The notes beneath the pieces are model-generated. The model ran no database searches. It worked only from the letters and a program-made list of their open reading frames with translations, and was not told the DNA's origin. Positions 55,310-64,000 of a stretch of DNA of 64,000 nt are shown here, piece after piece. Each line of letters begins with the position of its first letter. Positions within the stretch are counted from its first letter, which is position 1. Source of the DNA: Piper betle (lineage: Eukaryota > Streptophyta > Magnoliopsida > Piperales > Piperaceae); contig JAURVB010002688.1 in the NCBI GenBank assembly GCA_033002965.1, forward strand, positions 62,001 through 126,000. Direction: 5' to 3'. Both the position numbers and the translations under genes were made by a program.

Positions 55310-55800
55310 AGATGTCCAATTCATACCTATAACATCCTCCCAACTTCTATATGTGCCCCATACCGCCTTTAAAAAAAATTGGAACAAAAGAGGAGGGGGC
55401 AAAAGGGGACCGGAGAAGTCAAGTCTAGCACTCATTTCGTGAAAACTCCTTGTCGTTTAGGGCGAAATGGAAGTTGAGAAGTCAAGTCTAGCACTCACTT
55501 CTTAAAAACTCCTCATTGTTAAGGGTTCCCCTCCCGTGACTATCCTTGTCAGGTCATCTACACATGTCCAAGTTCATACCTCTAACAACCTCCCAACTTC
55601 TATATGTACCCGCCCTTTAAAAAAATTGGAACGAAAGAGGATAAAAGAGGAGCGGCAAAAGGGAACATAAAAAGTGTCTAACACTCATTTCTTAAAAATT
55701 CCTCACCATTAAAGGTTCCGCTCCCAGTGATTATCCTTGTTAGGTCATCTACCCCTCTCCCTCTCCAAGAAGTCATGTCTAGAGTTCATTTCTTAAAACT
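55310..55800 (+). repeat. Diverged tandem repeat, period about 252 bp
   Basis: The block ttcatacct(a/c)taaca-cctcccaacttctatatgt occurs near 55320 and 55572, each time followed by (a)n-ttggaac(a/g)aaagagga. A sub-block tctagcactcatttc...aaaactcctc occurs near 55424, 55484 and, more diverged, near 55676 and 55778. No coding capacity. Confidence 0.75.
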
Positions 55801-56444
55801 TGTTTTAATTCATTTTTATTTTAGTTTTTAAGTGCTTTAATTTGTTGTTTCATAGTGCACCCTAGGGTAAATCCCCCTTTTAGGCAACCTCATTTTAAGT
55901 TGGGAAAATTCATTTTACACTAAAATTTTCTACACATATTAAAAAAAAAGACAATGCAAAGTTTAATTTATTTATATAAATTAGCTAATAATCATAATTA
56001 TCAAGTTTACATGAAATATGCCTTATATGTTATTAGGCATATATGTATATATTACAATAATATTAAGTACAAACGTTATCACAAATAAATAACAATTTAT
56101 ATCAAGAAATAAATATCACCTTTAAAAGTTAGTTTATTTATGACAATATCAAATAAAGTTAATAATTCTTCTTTACAAGTGACCATTTTTATCATCACGA
56201 GTAAAGTCTTAATAAATTTCTTTATGGGTATTTCATCATTTAGCTAATTAGTTATTATGATTAGGTACTTTAATTTAAATGAAATTATCGTATTTGATTG
56301 TCGAAATAGCTAAAAAATATAACTTTCTAGTAGATGAATTAATTTTTTTTAACTGAACAATTTAAGTGAACCAACTCAAATCATGTTTGATTGCCAAAAA
56401 TATATATTACTAATTAAAGTGAAATAACTAAATAACTAACTAAC

Positions 56445-56448
<4 letters not shown>

Positions 56449-56492
<44 letters not shown>
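56449..56492. repeat. (TA)n microsatellite
   Basis: TA dinucleotide run of about 22 units, about 240 bp before the left end of the CACTA element. Confidence 0.95.
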
Positions 56493-56498
<6 letters not shown>

Positions 56499-57189
56499 CG
56501 GTAACCTTAAAAAAAAGAGTAGTTTACCTTTCTAAAGCATTATATATATGTGTCTTAAGAATTTTTAATCATAATTGGTATTTTAATTAATCACACATCA
56601 AAATACTGTGCCACTAATTTAATTAAATGAAAATTTTCCCAATATGATACATGTGCTTTGTAAAATAATTATTTTGAAATTGATAATTAATGACAATAGA
56701 TGAAAATTAAAATTAAATATAAGACCCATAAAACACTAGTAGAATATCACTTATCAGTGAAGGAAGTTTGAGATGGCTAAATCCAGTTGCAGCCATGTTA
56801 AAATGGGTAAATTTTACGACCTCTTTGTGACTGCAAATATGGTTAAATAATATATCTATGGTTTAGTAACCATTTAAAGACCAGAACTTTGTAATTGTGC
56901 TTAGCAGTCACTAATTATGGTCATAAAATATTTGCAATAGAGGTTGTGATCGCAAATTGCAATCGCATTAGTATTATTTCACAATCGAGATGATTGCACT
57001 ATGATTTCATAAATAACTTTTAATTTGTCATAGTATTATTTCACAATCATGTAAAATAATAATTTTCAAGTATTACATGCATCTTATATAAACATACCCT
57101 ATTGTATGTTATTGTATTACAGGAATCTGAATTAACTTGTTTTCAGTGTTTAGTGCATATGATAATGAATATAAATGGGCATGATTAGA

Positions 57190-59660
57190 TGTATAAAAGG
57201 TGGTTAGGAGGAAGACTGTACAATCAAGATTATGAGCGACGAGTTGAGATGTTTCTTGATTTTGTAATCTTGCGTCTAGGAATTACTAGTAATTTGAAAA
57301 TTCTTTATATGTGCAATGGATGTGTTAATCGGTGGAATATGAAATGAGATGATGTTAAGTAATATTTATATTATGACAGATTTATGCCGACATATTATAT
57401 ATGGACCTCGCATGGGGAGAGTTCACTCTCTGTATTTTAAAATCATGAGTATGGAAGCTCAAGTTCAAGTGCAATTAATTAGGATAATTTAGGTTTCATG
57501 GAGATAATATATAATGTTGTTGGTCTACATTTTGAGGCTCCTCATCAATCGACACACCATCGTAACTCCACCGATGAACAACCTAACATGGAGGGGCAAA
57601 TATTTTATAATCTCCTTCGACAAGAAGATTAAGAATTGTATCCGGGTTGTAACTAAGCATTTCCTCTATATACAATTGTAAGGTTATTATTAAATATAAA
57701 AACAAGTCATAATGTTGCTCAAACAACATTTGATGAGTTTGTTTTTATTATGAAAAATGTTTTTCCCAGAGAAAAGAAGTTATCGGGTTCTTTTTATGAC
57801 TCAAAGAAATTGATCAAGAAGTTAGGAATGAGAATAGAAAAAAATACATGTATGTCCTAACGAGTGCATGTTGTTTTATAAGGAAACATTGCATTTGCAA
57901 GAGTGTTTATACTGCAAGGCCGAAATATATCTAGCAGTAAAGTAAGATGGTCGTCAGAAGAAGTGTGTCACAGTTAAAGTGTTGCGATATTTTCCTATTA
58001 TTCCAAGATTACAAAGGTTATTCATGTCACGAAAATCCGTTGAGCACATGTCTGTGGTATGCAAAGTATCCAGGGGTCCCTAGGATAATGACTCACCCTT
58101 CACATAGCGAGACATTGAAACATTTTGATAGGTGTCGCCCCTCCTTTGCGTCATATCCACGCAATGTAAGATTAGTCTTGTGTGCAAGCAGTTTTAATCC
58201 ATTTGGTTATTTAGCAAAGTTGTATTCTATCTGACCGGTCATTATCACTGTTTATAATTTGTCACTATGGAGTTGCGTAACACATCCATCTATGTTCTTA
58301 TCTTTGTTTATTCTTGAAAAAGACAGGTATGGCCAGATTATTGATGTATATCTCAGACCTTTCATACATGACTTAAAATTGTAATGTACCGATGGTGTTG
58401 AAACATGGGATGCCTCACTTAGACAAAATTTTTATATGCGGGCAGCTTTGTTGTTGATAATTAATGATTTCTCATTTTATGGAATTTTATCTAGATGGAG
58501 AACTCATAGTAGGCTTGTTTGCCCTATTTATATGGAAAAAACCAAAGCTTTTTGTTTGCAACACTCTTGCAAACCTTGTTGGTTTGATTATCATCGATGA
58601 CATCTTCCTCCAGATCACTTGTTTAGACGACAAAGACAATAATTTTTGAAAAATAGCATTGAAAAAGATGGACTACCACCAATATTAACGGATGCGGAGA
58701 TCACATTAAGAGTAGATGCATTGTCAGACGTAGTATCTGGGCCATGGTTGAAAAGTAATGAAAGACTTCATGCTTTTGTAGATACTCACAATTAAGAGAG
58801 GAAATGTATCTTTGGGAAATTATCGTATTGAAACTCTTTATTAGTACAACATAATATAGATGCTATACATGTGGAGAAAAATTCGTTTGAAAACTTATTT
58901 TATATGTTGATGGGTGCAAAAGGAATGACATTCCAACATTTCCGATGGTGGTCCAAAAGGTAGGATTGGTTGTCTATCAATATTTTCACATCTAGGTCGA
59001 GCAATCCTTCTACTAATAATTTTCGGACGCTCGAAGATGAAGAAATCCACATTGCTCATGCTTATGTCCTTTCAAACTGTGAAGAGATTAGACCTTATGT
59101 CGAGTGTGTGTAATGGAAACTTGTTCTTCCATATAGTATTTCTTTTCATTTAAAAATTCTAACATATTTATTATTTTATATTAAAGATTATTTGCTGCAA
59201 ATGTCAAACATTAACATAGGAACATCTCTAACGAAGATTTATCGAAATATATAGATTCTGTTTTTGCAGGATAGTTACACAATTATGTAATCAATTTAAG
59301 AATCTAGTAAGACAATTACAATATGATTAACAATGCTCCATTATTGAAACTGTTAGTTCTTCCTTATAGGTTTATACAGATGATAATCGTATTCGCACTT
59401 CATCAAATGGTCCATCTCGAAATGTTAGACATTTCAAAGGATACTATACAAATTATTATAAATTTTGAATCAACATCTATGATGACCTCCGACAAACACC
59501 TCATAGAGGATGTGTGTGGTTGGAAGAAGAGTCAGATTATTATAGAATCTTTCTTAATGTGTATGAGTTACATAATAGCGAGGATACAATTGTATTATTT
59601 AAGTGCCACTAGTTTGATACAACTAGAGGAATATGAGTTACACATCTTCATGGTGTAGTT
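57190..59660 (+). pseudogene. TNP2-like transposase of the CACTA element
   Basis: Starts near 57190 with a transposase-associated N-terminal segment (MYKRWLGGRLYN, RRVEMFLDFV). VLRYFPIIPRLQRLFM at about 57979-58026 is the conserved TNP2 zinc-region follow-up. An uninterrupted run from 58443 to 58604 reads NDFSFYGILSRWRTHSRLVC and continues with a Cys/His-rich segment (YMEKTKAF, CKPCWFDYHR), the best-conserved part of plant TNP2 transposases, followed by LPPDHLFRR in a shifted frame. Several stops and frame changes separate these blocks. No full-length frame remains. Confidence 0.85.
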
Positions 59661-60219
59661 AAAGTTAAAAATGACAGTACATTATCCTCTTCTATGTATT
59701 CATTCTGGCCTCTTAAACCCAACATGTGTATTACATGTCTTACCTATCTAAGCATCAAGAAAGACATCAGTGGTAGATAGCTTGTAAAGTAAAACTTAGA
59801 GAAGAATTTGTCATACGTATGTCACAAGGGGACTTACAAACAAATGAAGAGGTATATAACGTGTATCAAGATGATCGTATATGAACAAGTGGCTCTCTAC
59901 CCGAAATAGCATCTCATTCACTGGTTGATTCAGATTTAAATGATGAAGTAGACATAGAAGAATATGTATGTTTTGCGATCCAACATATATGAAGAGACTT
60001 CATCTTCAGATTCAAAATCAATATATGAAGATGAATAATAATGCGACAACTAATAATGTAAATTTTTTGGAATATTTTTGTAATCATCGTATGCAAAAAT
60101 TAATTCAATTTTTTTAAAAAATTTATGACTGTAAACATGGCCCATGGTCGTTGACCATTTTGCCGTGGGAGTGGTCATGTGGATGAGCCAATTGCATTGC
60201 CACCGAATGAGCCCATTAG

Positions 60220-62390
60220 ATGACGATGTGGAGGAGCTTCGTGCAGATGCCACCGATGAGGCAATTAGTTCTTGGAAGCTTTGAGGACCGAACAAACCGC
60301 AGGCATCGAACAAATGTATCTTCCAGAGCCTTACAGGGAGGTAATGTTTTCATATTCTTACTCTAATATTGTGAATTTAATTTTAAAGCAGATTTGGGAT
60401 GAGCCAGTTCTAATTGTTTTGTAAATTTTATAGACTTCTTGATTTGAGTATGCCTAGAAAGATTAGTGTCATAATTAATAGCAAGTTCTATGGATCATAT
60501 CCAAGGTGGACCGATTTATCTCTTTATCTCCAAGATAAATTGTGCAGAGCATGGATAATAAATTACACTAATATTCAATTCAATTATTTACACATGAAAA
60601 ATGTATTACCTAGTTTGTAAAGTTGTTTAATTTTGTTTAAGGCGAAGTGTACATAGAGGTCAGAGGATGAGCCATGGGTGCGAGTTGCCTTCTTCGAGGC
60701 AGCCCTGACAGTATATAAGGGGATGATGAAACAAGTGAGAGATGCAGCACTTGCACACATACAGTTGGATATAGGGGACCTTGCACACTATGTGAGAGAA
60801 GGTCAACCTGCTTGGATTCAATTAGACATTTGGAAGCGTCTCATTTGGGATCACTAGGCTACTGATGGATTTTAGGAGCTATAAGAGAAAAATAAGAACC
60901 AGATAACGGAGAAGGATGGTGAAGTAATATGTCATGTTGGTGGATCTGTTAGTGTAGTGATCCATGAAAAATGTTTCGTATGAATACTTTTCTTTAATTA
61001 TTTTGTTCATCATTCAATTAGGTTATAATTTATTGAATTTCTTGCGCAATGCAAGAGAAATCTCACCAAAATCTTGTCTCATGGTTAATTTTATTTAACT
61101 ACACGCACTAGAGACAAATGGAAGGGTGCATATGCAGATTAGAAGTTGGAGGCTGTGGCATAAGTTTTTATATTTTATTTTATTTCTCCTTGTTATTTAA
61201 TTTTTAAATAAAGTAAATAAGTGAGTTCAAATTTTTACTTCAAATTATGATTTTGTTGTGAATTTTACAAGTAAGTGTAAAATCCAGCATTTTCTCCTTA
61301 ATAAATGTGAAATTGTTTTATGAATGTGTAAATTTTGCGTGTGTAATTATATTTTTTTACTATTTGTCAAATGTTTAATTATTGCCAACAATTCGAGTAA
61401 ATTAATAAACATAGGTTGGAAGAGCTTCTATATTATCTTCGCTTTGCAGGAGAACGACACATGTGAAGACCAAACATATCTTACTTGATGAGTGTGAAAT
61501 TATTGTATGAATGTATAAATTTTGTATGTGTAATTCTATTTTCTACTATTTGCCAAATATTTAATTACCACCAACAGTTCAAGTAAACAAATAAACATTG
61601 GTTGGCGAAGCTTCTCTGTTGTTTTTTGCTTCATAAGAGAATGACTCATGTGAAGACCAAGCATTTCCTAATTGATGAATGTGAAATTATTTGTCGAATG
61701 TATAAATTTTGTGTGAAATGTGGATTATAAAATTGTGAAATATGAAATGCAAAATTTGTATAGGTGTGAAATTTTTTCTAATGCTCCATTTAGAAGGGAG
61801 ACTCTGCCGGTTTTTCTTTAAAATTATATACTTTATAATGATTTCAAATATATCAAACTTTTTTTTACATAATGTCATATGATATTTTATTCATTTAATG
61901 CATGTTTTATATTTTAAAAAATTGGCAATCGATCTATGCTAATCAATAACGTTTTTCCTAGCTACGTACTAAGAGCATATAAAGGCAACATATAATACTG
62001 ATCCTTCTAGCCAGCCATTGGCGGTCGACCATGTGGCATACCGATATGCGGTTGAAGAGCCAAACAAGGGTTGGTATTATGGATTTGGATCTTCATTAAC
62101 GACAATGCGCCACCTTCCTCCCCAGCCACGTGGATCCATTTCTTACGCTGCCGATGATGTCGGGTCCGATGCTAGTATGATGAGCAAGACTCCTCAGCCT
62201 GCTGAGTCATTCCTTCATTGGCTCGAGGATTTAGAGACCTGTAAGCAAGATAGACAGGCAGAGATCACGAGGATAAGGGAGGAGATGAGGACGGAGGCTG
62301 AGGCCTGAGAATGCCAGCTTACCCAGCTTCTTGACGAGAGAGAGCAGCGACTAAGGGAGGAGAGTCAAAGCAGAGATGGCTGACTTATCC
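60220..62390 (+). pseudogene. Second ORF of the CACTA element (plant En/Spm-associated protein)
   Basis: Remnants in order: PRKISVIINSKFYGSYPRWT-DLSLYLQDKLCRAW at about 60433-60555; DEPWVRVAFFEAALTVYKGM and YVREGQPAWIQLDIWKRLIW at about 60664-60855; a VICHVGGSVSVVIHE segment at about 60930-60975; then, after intron-like sequence, a frame at 62018-62308 ending in a Lys/Glu/Arg-rich coiled coil (EDLETCKQDRQAEITRIREE). This matches the layout of the plant transposase (Ptta/En/Spm) family that accompanies TNP2. Stops interrupt it. Confidence 0.75.
61300..61720 (+). repeat. 187-bp tandem repeat inside the CACTA element
   Basis: The motif gtgaaatt(g/a)tt...gaatgt(g/a)taaattttg begins at 61307, 61494 and 61681, exactly 187 bp apart each time. 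The first two units are complete and align along their whole length (including the gaagacca and (t/g)ttgg(a/c)(a/g)aagcttct blocks); the third is cut after about 40 bp. It lies in intron-like sequence of the second ORF. Confidence 0.88.
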
Positions 62391-62877
62391 AATCCATTAC
62401 TATTACTTTAGACGCTCAGATGTTATGTCATATGATGACAATATGTAGAGAACAACATTGTGACCTTTTTTATTATGACCGTGATATGCCCCTTCGTAAT
62501 CCTCCCGCATCTCCCTTGATATAAATATAGTTAGAGTTTTTTTTGTATTAAATATTTGATTTATATTTCATGTATAACATTGAATATTTTATTGTATTTT
62601 AGATTTAACTTATATTCTATGTTTATATATATATATATAAATTGTTATTATATGTATTTATTTATAATCTTTTGTTATTAAACATGTAATTTAAAATAAA
62701 AAATAACAATTATTTTAAAAAAATTGAGTTTTTTTGCGACCTAGTTTGCATTCGCTTTGTGACCGGAGACTGGTCGCAAAAATTTAACTACAATAAAGAA
62801 ACCATTGCGGAACCAAGTTAAAACCAAATTTGCAACTGAAACAGGTCGCAAATCCTGTCATAAATTTTCTACTAGTG

Positions 62878-64000
62878 AAAGGCTAAGAATCCACCTTATA
62901 CCATGCAAAAGAAAGAAAATTTATTCACTAAGATTTATTAATCTCAACTGCTAAAAATCAAATCTAACTACTAAAAATCAACCATAGATAAAAATGGGCT
63001 GTGGCCCTACTTAAAAAACATTAAGTCACTTTTGAGTCATAAAGTTGGGTGAGACATTTCAAATTTGTATATATGAAGTTGCCTTGAAATTCATGGCAGC
63101 AAACATCATCGATAAAGCCCATGAACCTTTATTTTCGTATACGAAGCCCCAATTAGCAGAAGATGATGATGATTATTATTATATTATTACTGTGAGCTTA
63201 ATTAATATACGTAGATGATTGCCCTGGAGTCCAACTGCGAATTTGTGGCTTGCAAATTCGCTGATCAGAGTTTGGTGACCGTCGATTGAGTTGCGCCTAA
63301 TTTCATCAGAGTTTTACCGGCCCCAAATGTTATAGATTCCATGTTATCATCAACGTCCGAGACGTGTCCGTGCTTATCCTGATTGTATTCGTTAAATTTT
63401 ATCTTTGATTGTCAAGTGTTCTGCACTACGTACACACATTACTTCTTCCAACTCTTACTCTTATACATATCATATCAAGCTTTGATCAATTCTTTCTTGT
63501 ATATTAAATCATAGAAAGATAAGATCAAATAATTGGAGCCATGAATACATCTCTTGGGAGGCTCCCGCCGAAAGACACATCTAAAATAATCTTTAGAATC
63601 ACTGATATTTCTTCAAGCACGCGTTGTCGAATTAAAATGGGTTACGTCCCATAGACAATAAAAACAATATTTGTTTGCTCCATCAAACAGTAGTTGTTAG
63701 ACATTGAGATATTTGGAGATTTTTATGGGGAAGATGGCCAATTCCAAGAAAGGCTAGTTGCACCCTTCTTTATTTTGTTAGGGGCCTACTTTCTCACTTC
63801 TCGTTGCCCCGTACATTATCTTTTTAGTTATTTTTTTTAAAAAATCTCATATATTATCTATCTTCAACCCAAGTGCATAAATAAAAAGGCAGGTGCAGAA
63901 TTCTACACATGGTTCATATGGTGCCAGAATTCTACACATGGTTCATTATGGTGCATTTTGCTGGGATCGTATTCGCTTATGTATGTAGTCCACTTGAGGC
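62878..64000. other. AT-rich sequence to the right of the CACTA element
   Basis: No gene recognised. A near-perfect tandem pair of about 30 bp lies at 63896-63954. Confidence 0.55.
63896..63954. repeat. Tandem duplication of about 30 bp
   Basis: Two adjacent copies of cagaattctacacatggttc plus (t)atatggtgc-like sequence, 63896-63924 and 63925-63954, differing by one inserted base. Confidence 0.9.

Larger units (their letters stand above)
52825..56733. other. Spacer between glycolate oxidase and the CACTA element
   Basis: Starts with the 3' flank of the glycolate oxidase gene. It holds copy 2 of the dispersed repeat (53763-54285), a diverged tandem repeat at about 55310-55800 and a (TA)n run just before the transposon. 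No gene was recognised. Confidence 0.55.
56734..62877 (+). mobile_element. CACTA (En/Spm) DNA transposon, full length, decayed
   Basis: The left end starts CACTAGTAGAA at 56734; the right end is its inverted copy ttctactagtg ending at 62877. Both ends are flanked by AAA (56731-56733 and 62878-62880), the 3-bp target duplication expected for CACTA elements, giving a length of 6,144 bp. Subterminal sequence on both sides carries repeated gcaa/gcgacc motifs (for example ggtcgcaaa near the right end and gatcgcaaattgcaatcgca near the left). Inside are a TNP2-like transposase remnant followed by a second ORF block of the plant En/Spm-associated type, in the usual order and on the same strand. Both are broken by stops, so the element is no longer autonomous. 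Confidence 0.92.

Overview
The window is nuclear DNA of a flowering plant. It carries split genes with GT-AG introns and plant-specific families: a CIN-type TCP factor with a miR319 site, a malectin-domain KIN-14 kinesin, a leaf-type glycolate oxidase and an INT-type inositol transporter. Long AT-rich spacers and plant Ty1/copia and CACTA elements separate them. The sequence alone does not settle the species. Nothing bacterial or organellar was seen.

Layout. (1) 0.9-3.6 kb, minus: decayed NOL1/NOP2/Sun (NSUN) RNA m5C methyltransferase. (2) 5.5-9.6 kb, minus: ten-exon polyamine oxidase, 471 codons by manual splicing, intact, with a C-terminal peroxisomal signal. (3) 12.6-17.4 kb: degenerate Ty1/copia element with a 221-bp internal tandem duplication. 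(4) 19.5-24.9 kb, plus: KIN-14 kinesin with an N-terminal malectin-like domain. (5) 26.8-27.2 kb: foldback/MITE-like element. (6) 28.0-31.2 kb, plus: INT2-like inositol transporter with many lesions. (7) 36.0-37.35 kb, plus: TCP2/24-like factor with R domain and miR319 site. (8) 44.2-45.3 kb, minus: AUF1-like F-box gene. (9) 49.9-52.8 kb, plus: intact eleven-exon glycolate oxidase, 367 codons, with its catalytic residues and a peroxisomal signal. (10) 56.7-62.9 kb: full-length but decayed CACTA (En/Spm) transposon with matching termini and an AAA target duplication. The remainder is AT-rich spacer with microsatellites and diverged dispersed repeats.

The genes do not form a pathway. The two intact enzymes, polyamine oxidase and glycolate oxidase, are both predicted peroxisomal, H2O2-producing flavoenzymes, but they lie 40 kb apart and this is probably coincidence.

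One pattern matters for anyone using the annotation. The kinesin, TCP and F-box genes are well conserved but broken by one-base indels, several next to homopolymers. This could be consensus error in the assembly rather than gene death. The NSUN and transporter genes also carry nonsense or active-site substitutions and look like true pseudogenes. I found no convincing new biological system. The most informative items are the CACTA element, the indel pattern, the one-base lesion inside the miR319 site and a GC-AG intron in the polyamine oxidase.
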